Shown here piece by piece: positions 1 through 12,300 of a DNA stretch of 64,000 nt; the stretch's first letter is position 1, and each line of letters opens with the position of its first letter. The notes under the pieces are model-generated. The model saw only the letters and a list, made by a program, of their open reading frames with translations. It had not been told where the DNA came from and did no database searches. The translations under genes and the position numbers were made by a program. The stretch is from Pyrenula massariospora (lineage: Eukaryota > Ascomycota > Eurotiomycetes > Pyrenulales > Pyrenulaceae), in NCBI GenBank assembly GCA_021030905.1, contig JAGFMI010000015.1:868001-932000 (forward strand). The letters are read 5' to 3'.

Positions 1-335
1 TTTCATTTTCAACTATCTATGCTCACAGAAGAGCAGACTGCCTATCTAGAATAATAGAGGCAGGAAACGTTTGATGCCAAATCCCCGCCGAGCAAAATCG
101 TGAAAGTGAAAACCGAAGGTGCAGATCGGTCAAGGTCGTCACCGCGGCGATTTCTACACGAGCGACGTGCAAGGGCCGTCCCGTGCCGTGCCTTAGCCTG
201 CCCCCACCTAATGATCCCGCGCCGTCGTATAACGTGTGGACGCGTTAATATTATTCACAACCTACAACCTCGCTGGCGCTCAACGTCCTCGATATCCACT
301 TTTTGCATTAGATCGACAACTCCCGATCGCTACGA
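1..335. other. Upstream region of BTB gene, no gene seen
   Basis: No coding region is supported here. It is the presumed promoter and 5' leader of the BTB gene that starts at 336; the short open frame inside it has no recognisable composition or domain. Confidence 0.5.
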
Positions 336-2020
336 ATGGCCCTGCATGTGATCTACGAAATTGACCCTAGTGGGGATGTTTTCATAAAACAAGACAGCTC
401 AATCGAGATTCAGGACTATATAGCAGAACGAGACAATCAGAGTGACGCCGAGGGATCTGAGAATGACTTCACCTTATCGCCTCTATCTGGCAGTAACGAA
501 GAAGATACGGAAGACGACATCGATGGTAGCCAGGAATATCTAGATGGGACCTTTGGCCTTTTTGGTGCAGCAGAAGACACTGAGAGTGACACCGATTATG
601 TCTATCCATCATCATCTAGCAGTGACGAAGAAGGTACGGAAGACGAAACTGATGGTATTCAGCCATCTCTAGATGATGGCTCTGTCCTTGTTGGTGCGGC
701 AGAAGACATTCCGAGCGGCACTGACGTTGTCTCCTCATCACCATCGAGCAGTAACAAAGAAGATACGGAACACGAGACTGGAGGTAGTCAGCAGGCACCA
801 GATAATGCTCTTGGCCTTTTCGGTGAAGCGGTATCGAGTGGTCTTCTTCCCGATCCACGCCCGGAACCCGACGATGTCACCGACTCTAGGAACTCTTCAA
901 GGGAATTCGAGGATGACCAGCGCACCGCATCCACAGAAAACCTGATCAGCCTCACAAATGAACCAAAGGAGATCTATTTCAAAGCATCTGCTAAACATTT
1001 GACACTATCATCACAAGTATTCAAAGCCTTGCTTCAAAATACATCTGAGGAAACCAAACCCAACCGTCACCCGACTGTAGCTCTTGACAACGACCACGCT
1101 GGCTGCCTTCTTATCCTTTTTCACATCATCCATCTCAAAAACCAATTTGTTCCACGAAACGTAGATTTCCCATCTCTAGCGCAGCTTGCGATCCTCGTGG
1201 ACAAGTACGAACTCCGGGATGCTGTTCGAACATATAGTCGAGCGTGGATTGAGAACTTGTCAAATATCGTACCAATGACGCGCGCGCGGACAACCTTGCT
1301 GCACCCCTACGTTGTCCCTTGGATTCACATCTCTTGGGTGTTCGGTGCTGAGAAGCTTTTTCGAGCTATGACCGGCCTATTGCAATTCTACCCGGAGCAA
1401 TATCCAGTGGCAGACATTGAATTGTCGCTTGTTCCTAATACTGTGATTGGTAAGTCTCCGTGATGACAAGACTGTATCTTCTGTGAATCTATTTCTAACA
1501 TCCCCGGCCAGCCACCATAAAGCGACGTCGCCGTGACGTGATCATGCAGGCCGTTTCATTAGTCCATGACTGGAAAGATGAGCTCTGCAAGAGCGGCAAC
1601 CTTTGCAACACTCTGTGTGATGTCTTTGCGCTCGGGCTTTTGGTGAAAACATTCCACAAGCTTGGCATTCAAGAAAAAAACTCGGAGACGATGCTGGAAT
1701 CGGTAAACATCGATGATCTAGTCTTTTCCCTGAGAAAATTGTACTGGGATGAATTCAATCCTAAGCTGGATTGCGAGGAATCTATCTCTGACAAGTTCCA
1801 CAAAGCTGTGGGTGATCAACATAGAGCGGTCTGTGTCAACAAGAAGAGAGCGTATCATGTTTTTGAACATGTCGACAAGATCCGTGACAGTATCAGAGGC
1901 CTCAAGTTGAACGAGTTCTCCACCAGTGCCTTGGACGAGCCCGGTCCGAGGAAGCTGAACAAGTTCTCCACCAGAGTCGTGAACGACTCTGGTTCGAGGA
2001 AGCGATGTCGAGTGTCCTAG
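336..2020 (+). CDS. BTB/POZ domain protein with acidic 43-residue repeats
   Basis: Two exons are predicted: 336-1449 and 1512-2020, with a 62-nt intron (GTAAGT donor, CCAG acceptor, phase 1), giving about 540 residues. Residues about 50-165 are acidic and serine-rich and consist of three tandem 43-residue units. Residues about 207-310 look like a fungal BTB/POZ domain: an IYFKAS strand, a helix around VFKALL, then FHIIHLKNQ and LAILVDKYEL, hallmarks of this fungal family. The second exon (TIKRRRRD onward) is the usual C-terminal extension. BTB proteins of this class are thought to mediate protein interactions, possibly as cullin-3 adaptors, but no partner is visible. The same intron position and phase occur in the BTB gene at 33983-35249, so the two are paralogues. 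The C-terminus also carries a duplicated 16-residue segment. Family membership is fairly sure; biological role is unknown. Confidence 0.85.
486..833 (+). repeat. Coding tandem repeat, 129-bp period, three units
   Basis: Units begin at 486, 615 and 744, exactly 129 bp (43 codons) apart; the third is incomplete. Each begins with a Ser/Gly-Ser run followed by an E/K-E-D/G-T-E-D/H acidic core and then a GLFGAAE or VLVGAAE-like block. The copies differ by many substitutions, so the expansion is not very recent. The period keeps the reading frame. Confidence 0.9.
1907..2002 (+). repeat. Coding tandem duplication, 2 x 48 bp
   Basis: Two adjacent 48-bp units (1907-1954 and 1955-2002) encode LNEFSTSALDEPGPRK and LNKFSTRVVNDSGSRK at the end of the BTB protein. 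The frame is kept and the second copy runs directly into the basic C-terminal tail. Confidence 0.85.
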
Positions 2021-2969
2021 GGTGAAACATATAAGTGACAAACTGCTTCCGCGCCCTGATTTAGCATGCTTGGCGTCTAAGCCTCAAGCGAAAAGAACAT
2101 CTGTATCATTTATCTACTACACATACGCCCGCTCGCGTGAGCAATCAACATGTAAGGGCCCTATGCACTTTTTAGGATTTCCAGTTGGTCAGTCATTTCA
2201 AGCAATAAAGCCAAGAGATATTAAAAATTTCTGGAAAGACCAGCAACCTTACTCGGGGGGAGAGGATGGATCATTATGTCGACTGAAAGTCAGGTTCGAA
2301 AGTCCTCAACAGGGGCGCTATGCAGCTTTCTTCCATTTATTCTTCCCTGCCTGCGTCCGACGCTACCCCACTAAGTTCCCTTTCTCCCGGCATGCAGTTC
2401 GAGCCCTTCAGTCCTACTATAGAACTTGCTAGGCAATTAATCGACACACTTCATCTAAGTATAATCATTTTACCCCAAAGATCAGGCTACCATTCCCGTA
2501 GTTCATCCCAACAAAGACCTCTGGTCAGGCCCAGCACTTGTAGAACAGGGCGAGGATATCCACCCAGCACCAACGCTCCCCGTGGACTTTGACGGTGAAG
2601 TATACAGTACATCCATACTAGGTCTATCAAGGTAGTGAGGGGGCGAGGGAAATAGCAGAGACCAGAAGAGCATTCCCACCATCCTCCATTCTAATCTCCC
2701 CGCTCCCTTCTTCCCTTTCTAACGTTACCATTTCGACCCTTTACAACTATACCACGCTGACGACAGCGAGGACATTCACTTTATATGCACACTATATTAG
2801 ACCAAAATAGCAAGGGTTAGCGCAGCGCTCGTGCAGGCAGAGGCTCTGGCCGCATCGAGGTCTCGCAAACCTGAAGAGAGCCACGAAAAAGCTTACAGCG
2901 ATGTTCAGAGAAGAATGTCTGAGTACGTTAATTGACCAGCTTTCATGGTCTTAAAAGCTATTTAATTTC
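2021..2969. other. Intergenic, possible decayed gene fragment near 2490-2630
   Basis: No convincing gene. Around 2490-2630 on the plus strand one frame reads about 45 protein-like residues (a PNKDLWSGPALVEQ block, then LPVDFDGE) before a stop, without an upstream start in the same frame. It could be the end of a decayed gene, but I do not recognise the family. Confidence 0.25.
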
Positions 2970-3359
2970 CTAGACGGTAATATTCTCTTTTAGCTTTTTT
3001 GGATTGAACTTCTCTTCGCGTGCCACGACTGCCAGTACAAAAGCCAGTTGAAACAAAAAATGGGTCAATATCCACCTGCCAAGTTCTCGCAGTGCTACTA
3101 TCCATATTCCCCTGATCCGCTGCCGATCCTCAAATGCAGAATTGGTGGATGTGCCAGCTTTCAGGATGATCCTTGTTTTCCTCGTTGAAAAAGGCCAGAT
3201 AATTGTATCAGGCGGATCCATTAGACAATGTCGGCTCGAAATGTATTGCCGAAAGAGAACATTGAAAAGGCTACGCGCACTGTCAGAGAAATCACTTCGT
3301 TCTTGAATTGCAGAAATCTCTTCTCTATGCTCTTTCAATTCGAGGTGCGGCATTCTCCA
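2970..3359 (-). other. Open frame in frame with and after the F-box-like gene stop
   Basis: Directly after the predicted TAG of the F-box-like gene (3362-3360), the same frame stays open for about 127 codons to 2970. It contains a charged, possibly helical stretch (LKEHREEISAIQERS) and ends with a hydrophobic segment (LTHFLFQLAFVLAVVA). It may be a C-terminal extension cut off by a premature stop, the far side of an unrecognised intron, or chance. No family is recognised. Confidence 0.4.
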
Positions 3360-4469
3360 CTATCCAAAGAGTAGTAATCCTAGTCCCCGAAAGAGAGGCC
3401 TTCTGTCGCAATTTTGCTCTAATTCATTCTCTCTCCTTTTCCATGGGCAATTTTCACAAGGAAATGGGCGTACGTCATTTCGCAGGGCCTTGTACGCGTC
3501 TTTTTTTGAGAATTCCCAGTAGTATGGGCTGATCCGTCTGACGAGCTTGACGAGCTCGATAAAAGCGTCATCGGTCTCCTTGGGCCGTTCTCCACGGAAC
3601 AGGATCGGCCAGACTTCCTCGACGCTCCTTTTTATGCGATCCTCGGTGAAATACTCTCGGGCGCACGATGCTCTCTGCTCTGCTTCTTCGTGCTGTTCGA
3701 GGTTGCCGAGAGAGAATTCCGTGCGCGATTTCAGCCCGAGGGTGAAAGGCTAGGCAGGGAGAATTGAGGTTAGCTGCTGAAGAGTGATGATGCAGCGTCA
3801 ACTTACAGGGACAGCGTCGTTAGATAAGTGCACGAGAATCTCCAAGGTGAGGCTAATGTTGATAACCCAGCACTTCACTTCCCAGCAAGAATGCGGTGGA
3901 TCATAGCCATGCACCACGCGGTCTAGTTTGATAGGCTTCAAAGCCAGTCGGTGAAGCTTATGCTTCCGCACATACACATGCGAAGCAGGCTCAGCGCTGC
4001 ATCTGTTAAGGAGTTGAAATAGTTGAAGCAATTCTTCGTGCCATCCTTCGTAACCGCCGTGACTCATAATGAACGTAAGATGTCTCATGTTGCGGAAGTG
4101 GAATGGGGAAATGGCTCTAAGGGACTGTTTGATTGTTTCTGTGCACATCATTGGGAAGTAAAAATTTTGGGTGCTGAAAAAGGCATCTGCCATCTCTTTG
4201 GCGTATGCTCTAGAGACGAGCATGCCTTTATAACATTTGTGCTCTTCGCACCACTCCGAAGGATGTCCCAGAGAGTCGTCGTCAAAACTTGGCGCCACAG
4301 CTTCAAATATTTTCATTCGCAGTTCAGGTGGCAAAAGTTCCATGAAATTGACGCGCTTGAACTGGTGGACAGCCTTGTTATTGCAGGTGGAGTGGGGAAA
4401 CTGGGAGTTGGTCTCCACTGCCTTGTCCATGTCTACAAGACTGCGTGGTAATCGCTTTGTCGGTGTCAA
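3360..4469 (-). CDS. F-box-like protein
   Basis: Exon 1 runs 4469-3807 and exon 2 3749-3360, joined over a 57-nt intron (GTAAGT donor, CCTAG acceptor, phase 0), giving about 350 residues. Residues about 40-62 (FMELLPPELRMKIFEAV) fit a degenerate F-box helix; the following SRAYAKEMADAFFSTQNFYF and FRNMRHLTFIM segments resemble the strands that follow the F-box in many ascomycete proteins. Such proteins are presumed substrate receptors of SCF ubiquitin ligases, but no substrate can be inferred. The reading ends at a TAG, yet the same frame continues open for 127 more codons, so the gene could be truncated by a nonsense change or the last exon could be mis-modelled. It is convergent with nothing close and lies in a gene-sparse region. 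Confidence 0.7.
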
Positions 4470-5474
4470 GTTGATTGAATAAGCAATTGGAGGGACTCAA
4501 AAGGGTAGTAGACCTGAGGTGCACCTTGCAAAAGGTTGATGAAGTCAAAGCTGGTCAGACTTTGGGAAAGAGTTGTGGCAAAGGTCTAGTACAGCATAAT
4601 CGGGATCGAAATGGAGGAAAAGAGGTCATCTAGGCACAACAGAGAAGGACGATTCCACTGTAGAAGTTTTAAAATAGCCGGAAGGTTACAAACCTGTCAG
4701 CAAGGGATAAGTCTGCAGCATAGCAGCCTACGCCGTGCAGGTGACACCAGCGTCTAATTGGAAAACGCTGTAGACGGCTACCCGTGCAACATCATTTGCA
4801 TATTCCAATTACTTCAGACCCGCTTACACAACGAAAACCTCTGTTCTTCGTTTCTGCCTGGCCTCCCTGCGTTAGTTGACAGAATCGTGCTGCAGAGACA
4901 AGTTTCCGTGTTACACGGTTGCCTGGTGTTGCTGCCAGCACGATTAGAGACAGTTGAATATGACGGCATGCGGAAAGGACATGCTTGGAGCCAGCTTTTA
5001 GTCCTCATTGTTGAACTTAGAGTGAAGTGCGAAACAAATATAGATGCATCAGACGGGAAGCCCGAGACGAGGCTAGAGGACAGAGGTCGCGGCCACCCCT
5101 ACCAGCCAATAATCGGCCTAAGGAGCCTGAGGGGGTGGCCACGACCTCCGTCCTCCAGCCTCGAGAGCAACACGGAAAACGCCAAGCATTACAGGCTTCC
5201 TTTGACCGGATGAAAGTAAGGGAAAGAGCTCCCTGGGCACAAAGGAGTATTGAACACCGCCAGCTTCCAATACGGTGGCCTAAGGAATTTGTTAAGAAGT
5301 TTTGTGGATGATCAAGAATTGGATCATTTCCGTCTTGAAAACGAAGCTGTATGTACAAACATATTCCCGATACCGACTTCGGGTAGATTGAAAGTAACTA
5401 TATACAAGAACAATAAATAGATAAAGAGCGTTGATGAACCCCAACACCAATGGACCACCTTTCGTGTTGTCCAC
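4470..5474. other. Intergenic between F-box-like gene and GH7 gene
   Basis: About 1 kb with no supported gene: short overlapping open frames on both strands, none with a recognisable domain. It contains the presumed promoter of the F-box-like gene (upstream of 4469) and the presumed 3' end of the GH7 transcript. Confidence 0.5.
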
Positions 5475-7005
5475 CTATGCCGGCGTAAAAGTCGAGTTGA
5501 TAGCGCCAAACTTGATATTCGAGTAGACCACTTGAGTAGAAGCGCTACCCTCAACATCAGCAGGCTTGCCGCTGCTAGTTGCGCATGTCCCACGCGCCAC
5601 ACCTGGGCTGCTAGCGGACTTGGTAGTCGGGTAATTCGAGTCAAGCCACAGCATGTTGGCGTAATGGTCATCCCACACAGACAGAACCAGCACCACACCG
5701 TTGGCCAGCGCCTTGCCCATGGCGGTAAGCCCGCCCATGGTGTCGAACTCGTTGGTGTCGCCGAAGGCCGTCTTCTGCGCATCACAGAATGACGATGTAA
5801 TACTATTGCCGGTCACGCCAGAGATGGTACTCTGGCTATTGGGAATGGTCTTGCCGTTTTGGACGTAGAAACGCTTGATCTCCTTCAGGGTGCCAGTATC
5901 ACTGCCGTCGGAGGTGATGAATTGCGTAACAACGGTGACCTTGCTCTGTGTATTTACCGTAGAGCCAGGACCGTAGAAGTTCTTGACACCCATGCGGTAG
6001 CTGTTGAAGTCGCAGCCGTCGGGGTCACAGTACTGGCCGTAGCGTGTGCCGGAGTAAGTACCGCCACAGCCACTATCGCCGGTGCACATGGTCTGCGTGA
6101 GGACATTGCAAGGGTGTGGGGTGTAGGCTGTGCTGATGCTGTTTGCTTCCCATATGTCCATTTCTGGGCAGCAGGAGCCATGGTTACCGACGCCGGCGTT
6201 AACATCGGTTGAGGAAGGTTGCCAGCCTTCGGAGTTAGCCTAGTGGAGGATAATGTTAGCCGGTACAGCGGAACGGTTGGAGAGTTCTTGGCACAAGGGT
6301 CGGGTTATGACCATAGAATGAGAGGAAGTGGGTGTGAGAGCCTTAAAGCAAGGCATGGCAAATGTTAGTGTGACGGTTGATGGACCGGAAGCTTACCTGG
6401 CCGTTGATGAACTTCAAATCACGTGGGCATTGCGAGTCGCAGTAACCAGTTCCATATTTTGCTCCAGCTTTGTTTGTAGGGTATTTTGCCATACCACCGT
6501 CTGCGTCCATATTGACAAAGTATACAGCACCATTCAGACCACAAGGTAACTGCGAGACGTCGACATCAAAAGTGAATTCTCTGTTCAACGGTTTGAACAT
6601 CTGATACGCGGTATCCGAAGCCATAAGGTAAGTACGCGAGCCAATGTTTTTCCCGTTTGAGTTGTTTGTGACGAACTTGAGCGTCAAGGCATTGCCACTG
6701 GTCGTGATACCGTATGTCGAGCTGTAGTCAGCGCCTTCGAGAGCACAGTTGGATGCGCATGTCTTGTCGTCAGGGCAAAGAGTGGTGTCCCAGGTGTTGC
6801 CAGTGTAGCAATTGGTATAGCCACCTACACCATGAACCCACCGCCAGTTAGCGTCAATGACAATCTTGCCATTTTGGGATGTGCAGGCGCCTCCCTTTGC
6901 GCATTGCTGCCAAGTCAGGGAAGGGTGTGTTTCAGCTTGGTTGGTCCCAACCTGCTGGCCACGGACGGCAGCGAAGAGAAGTGCAAGAGCGCCAAGAGAA
7001 CGCAT
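5475..7005 (-). CDS. GH7 cellobiohydrolase (secreted, no cellulose-binding module)
   Basis: Exons 7005-6397 and 6239-5475 (157-nt intron, GTAAGC...CACTAG, phase 0) encode about 457 residues. GH7 cellobiohydrolases cleave cellobiose from reducing ends of cellulose with retention. The N-terminus [16 protein letters not shown] is a signal peptide, followed by the mature start [19 protein letters not shown] typical of the family. The catalytic motif PEMDIWEAN is intact, with the predicted nucleophile E229, D231 and acid/base E234. Many paired cysteines are present ([22 protein letters not shown]). The protein ends at [11 protein letters not shown] just after the catalytic domain, so it lacks the Ser/Thr linker and CBM1 found in Trichoderma Cel7A. 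The length matches single-domain GH7 enzymes. It is probably inducible by cellulose and catabolite-repressed as in other fungi, but I did not establish regulatory sites. Confidence 0.95.
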
Positions 7006-9328
7006 GTTCGTCGATAATGATGGAAGTTAGACGTAGGCGAAAGGCGAGGTAAGAATTTCCGTCTAGATCTGGAAGACAATGAGAGAAAGATGCGGCTTTA
7101 TGCTTTTCAATTTTCTGTCTAGGAGCTTGAGGGGCAACGCAAGATCTTCCTCGATAGATATACCGGGTATATCAACCTCATCTTCCCGGCGGGAAATTTG
7201 ATGTTCATCTGAGCACTCGCGGCTCCGTCTGGAGCGCATCTTGCAGCCATCCCTCAGGCACAAGTACCAAGGCACGTCTGGCCACTGAGAGCGAATATTC
7301 GTGGTTTCTTCATCCCGATGATGAGCGCCATTGACTGACCAAAGGGAGGAAGATACGGATCAGGAACGGACAGTCATCTCCGGCCGTCACTCTATATCTG
7401 CCAGATTGGATAAAATGGACAACGAAGTCTGATAACGCGCAAATCGGCTTACATGAAACGAAACAAGAGGAAAGATGCTGCGCAGATAAATTGAAGAAGC
7501 GGACTTCGGTCCATTTTTCCAACTCACTCACCGTCCTACCGGTCACCTGGTGATAGAGTCAAGGGACCATCTGGATATCATTGGATAGGCCTTGGACCCT
7601 TTCGGTCGGCCTATTCTCACCCTGGTCTCGTTGATCCTCGCTTTTGTGGAATTATAGCGAGGGGTTTGGATCATACTACGACCAAGATCAGATTGTAGGA
7701 AAGCAAATGGTTTTCGCAAATGCCTCAGAATGAGCACGAACAGGTGAGCATTGATCAATCAAGCTTCAATATTCCCACCTGATCACAAAGAGTCGTCTCA
7801 TGAGGAGTTGGGGTTGTGTAGGTACCTATATCACGACAAGGCGAAGTGTTGTCAGGGTTTGGAAGAAACGGCGGCTGCAACGCTGGTGCTTGGCTCTAAA
7901 TTAGCCCGCCCCGCTCCCCCGCAAAATCATTCAAAAGCCGGAGCACCAGAGGAACAAATGCCCGGAACTTTAATCTACTTCCCTGCCCCCCCGTTGCACT
8001 GTACCCCAGGTTTTTGATTGTTTCAAGCCCGGGACTGCACCGCATTCAGCCGTCAAACGCCCAGTGACGAAACCTTGTTCCCACAAGAGAATCTCAGGCA
8101 GCCTACCATTGGATGCCCTCATTACTCATTTCGGTTGTCCGCTTACCTCGCGTGGATTCACTAGCCCGCAAATTGCCGGCATGCCAAGAGAAACCATGGT
8201 TTATCCAATGATGTATTTCTCCGTCTGGCCTCTTCTCTGTATAATTATCACGTCCAGGATCAGCAGCTCTGGGTCCAAGAATGGCTACAAGCTTATGGGA
8301 CGAAGAGACACTGCGACCATCGATAAAGTAAATAAAGGCACCGGAGACGGAAATATCCGTCTATCTAGAACACGTCTGGCAGCGCTGAATACCAAGACAA
8401 GAAAGAGGTTTGAACCATGAAGACTAGTGTCTAATGGAAGGCTGATGGTGACCAGAATTCCATCACGTGTATCATATTGCATTAGTAGGAAGGTAGCGAA
8501 GAGAACGGCCCTATGCCGATGTCCTTTCGGGTGGTCAAAAGCACGATGTGGTAACAAGTATCGGTACCCGTTTGCTCACACTTTACCTCAGACTTTCAGA
8601 CCCTCCCACAGTCTCAGAGTACTTCTCGAAGATAGCAAAAAAGGTCGCCAAGGTCTACTGTACAAATAGCCAACCTGGGAATTCGGCCTGGTCCAGTCAT
8701 CCCGGTATGTCCCGTCGTGTCGCCGCTTTCTGTCACGATTAAACCCCTTGGAGACCTTCACAGTAAAATATGAGGGTGTTCTTCCAGTTTCAGCTACGGT
8801 TGTCAAGCCGAGGTTCTGTTGCTCTGACCTAAGCCGATGGTAAAGAAACCTGAATCAAAGCTGAGTCTTTGTGTACAAGGATGGTGGCCGTTCCCAACCC
8901 TCTATCAGCCCCTCAATAGTCCCATTTTTTAAACTCTCCATCCAGAGCACCCAGGTGACCATCACAATAGCCAGGCCAAAGCTACATGTGCAATGAATAC
9001 ACATAGCCAACCCATCGTCTAACGCAATAGCGAGAGCACATTTCAAAGCTTCATAAAGCTAGATCATTATTTCCTACTCCTTCTTGCCTGTTTCCTTTCG
9101 AGATGTTGGCTATGTTGTTTATCTACTGACCTCTATGTCCAAAAACTCGCGCTTGACCTGGCGAGTCATTTTGTCAACTGTGTGCCACAGTCGAACTCCC
9201 ATAGATATCGCTAGAGAGGAGCAACACGCACGTGGGTTTGTCAAAGATGCCAACCTCTGGGTAGATATCAAACGCTGTCGAGAAACAAAGTCCCGGAGAA
9301 GTGTATTTTAATTGCGACAGCTCGGACG
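7006..9328. other. Long intergenic region upstream of the GH7 gene
   Basis: About 2.3 kb without a supported gene. The part next to 7005 is the promoter side of the GH7 gene. The rest holds only short open frames on both strands with no recognisable motif, and no repeat or transposon ends were seen. Confidence 0.5.
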
Positions 9329-12300
9329 TTAACGGACGCTGTTGGCGGCACTGCTCGCTAGAGTTGATGTAGCCGTCTCAACAGAAGGTCTGTCATCTGA
9401 TGCTGCAATCCTAGCAATCTGCATACTTGACCGAGGTCTCGCAGGAGGTATAACCGTGGGTGGTTCAGCAGCAAACCTCGTCAAATCCTGAAGAGGACCT
9501 TCCACTAATGGAGCCGCCCTGAGATCTCCTCTGGCCGCTATCCGACGCAAGGTTAAACCATTACGCGCTCGATCTATCACCGCAGCCTCATGCGTTGGGT
9601 TCTCGCCTTGGACTCCACCAAGTCTAGTACCTAGATCCTGGCGAATCTGGTGATGACACTCCATTTGATCATTACGGATTATCCGATATCTTTCCATGGT
9701 CCTTTCGCGTGACGGAGGCGGGGGACCACCATCACCATCGAGGAGGTTGTAGCAACGAGAGGAGGGCCGGCTCCAACGGAAGTGAGGCTCTTCATGATCA
9801 TCACGCTCTTGCGCTAGCGCAAACCCGTCGCAACTTGATGGACATTCGCCAAATATACATAGGAAGGGACGGTTATTGTAGGCGTTCATTAGCGCAGCAC
9901 CGACCTCTGCTATATTTTGACTAGAAGTCGATCCACTAAATATTCCACCCATCTCGAAATTGATAAAGTTGGAGGCGATTTCTTCAACTACTGCTCTCTG
10001 TCGAAAATAAATGTTTGTCAGACGCGTGGGGTCTTTCGCTAAAAGATGACTCTCAAGACCTGAAGATGTGCAACCAGTAAGTCCACAAGGTCTCTATTAT
10101 CGTCACATGTGTTGAAAGCGTGGGCACATACCTCTCATAGTGTCGCAATTAACACGGCCCCACTTCTTAAATTGCAAGACCATCAAATGCCAGGCTGGAA
10201 GTGGGTGCTGTTCCGCTCTTTTTCGTAGTAGAGAGAGCTCCTTTGAGATTTGCGTGCTTGGCGGCAGGTTCTTGTATTGACGTTGGAGTATCAGCCCTGC
10301 CATTTGAAGCGATTCAACTTGAAACCATGGGATAGCTTCTAGCTTAGAGACATTTGTCGGATCCTCAGTGAACGATTGGACAAGAAACCACATCTTGTCC
10401 TCAAGATCCTGTCTGAATTTATCTAGAGATCTCATATCTTTTGGAAGACTCTTCTCCCTCTCAGCCTGAGCTTTTCTGATCTCATAGATAGATTTTAACG
10501 GTTTCTTCCTGTCCTGGTTGGGAAGATCCGCTTCGTTCCTTTCGAGCTCCTTAAGTAGACTCACGACATGAAAAGGCCAATTTGCTAAAGCATAGCTGTG
10601 GAGTCTGTGATAACCCCGTGAGACTGAGTGATAGGCATCACGAACTCTTGAGGTATCCTCAAGGAACACACTACAAGAAAGAAAATAGAGCTCACACCCT
10701 ATCGCAATAATGCTATGACCAGTGAACGGCGTCAGGTGATACCGGAGCAGATACTCTCTTGCCGATAAATGGACCATGGCCACACGGCCACTAGGTCTTG
10801 TCTCGACGAGCGGCTTGCAAACATCCAGGAAATCATTTGTCAGCCAATTGGATTCGCTTATCTCGAGACTATCGCGATGAATACAGACTGCAACGCGAAG
10901 TTCGCTTAAAAGCATTAAACGTGCCGAGAAGACAATCCAGTTGAATGTCCGATTGACTCTCTGTTGAATTTCAAATGGCAGGCCCTTTAATTTCTCAAAT
11001 ATCCGAGCATACATCGGTTCAAGGCCTTGTGGTAGATCTTCAGCAACAGCAAATAGCTCCTCTGTGTTGCAACAGGAATCCAGGCAGGATAAAGCAAGTT
11101 CCACCCAGAGAAACATTCCATCTGCTTTCTGGAGAACCAAGTCCTGTGTCCGCAGGAGAACGTCTGGTGAGAATCGAGACTGTGCGGTCTGCAGTCTTGC
11201 TTCAACCAAGCTTTGTATGTCGCGGCAAAGGCCTTCCACTAGAATCGACAAGGTCGGCGATTTTCAAGGCGATTCTCCATTGTGACTCCCCCTCAAGTTC
11301 GTCCAGTCCATCAAGAATCCAGAAAACTCTTTCGAATGCACCCACCAAAACCGCCAACAAGCTCAAAATGGTTGAAAGGTTGGGCTGGCGGTTTTTGGCG
11401 AGGTATTCTTCATGAACATATAGCACTAAATCTGTCTGGGCTTCTCGACCATGAAGCAGTTGAGCAATCGCAACTTTAAATATTTCCTTCATGACGCCGA
11501 CGACGCCGTTATGGTCAATAACGGCCGAACAATAGAAATACATCACCGCATTTTGAGGAGTTTGGGTCAACTCGTTCACTAACGAGGCGCTGAGGAGACT
11601 CTTGCCAGCGCCAGGTTTCCCAGACAGCCAGATCGACCGACTTTGCCGAGCGAGCATCCATTCTTTGATTTCGTCCATTTCCTGTAGCCATCGACATGTC
11701 CCCGGGTGAATTTTGTTCAGATGCCTGTCAAGTTCGTCAATTTGTGCAGCCTCGTACTCGTCTGACCCCAGCCAGGAGAAAATGTCACGCAGCTGCCAGC
11801 TTGCACGGTCCTTAGCTCTCTGGACAGCAGTCAGGCGGCTGGCTTCGCGAAACCGGTGTGCCTCCACGAACTCAAATGACTGTGCCTCCTGATCAAGTAG
11901 GGCCGTGGTCTGCTTTAAATTGTCGAGAAGGGTACGAAATTGATTGCTGTAGCATTTCCATGATGAGAAGAACAAAGTTTTCCAACTTCTGCGGCGGAGA
12001 AAAGAGTATGCCTCCGAGTGAAAATGTACAATGTCCACATAAAACTCACTCAGAACGCTGGCAAAGTTGGGATGCTCTTTGAAGACTGCTGCGTACCTGT
12101 CGAAGCGAGGCAAGGCTTGGCTTATAAGCTGGTAAGCGCCACTAATTTTCTCGAATGCATCTGGATAATCTTTTGCTATTTTAACGAACAACTTCACAGG
12201 GGCCCATAAAAAGCACAAATATGGTGTGCCTTGACATAGGATGCTGATGACTTCGGAATATTTTTCAACAACATCGATGAAAGTGACAATTCGTTTGAGG

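Noticed and set aside
2022-2600. Overlapping plus-strand frames after the first BTB gene
   Set aside because: They lack ATG starts or domains. A short protein-like stretch near 2490-2630 is noted as possible debris only.
5324-5785. Long minus-strand frame overlapping the end of the GH7 gene
   Set aside because: It is a different frame over the intact GH7 coding sequence and has no family resemblance.
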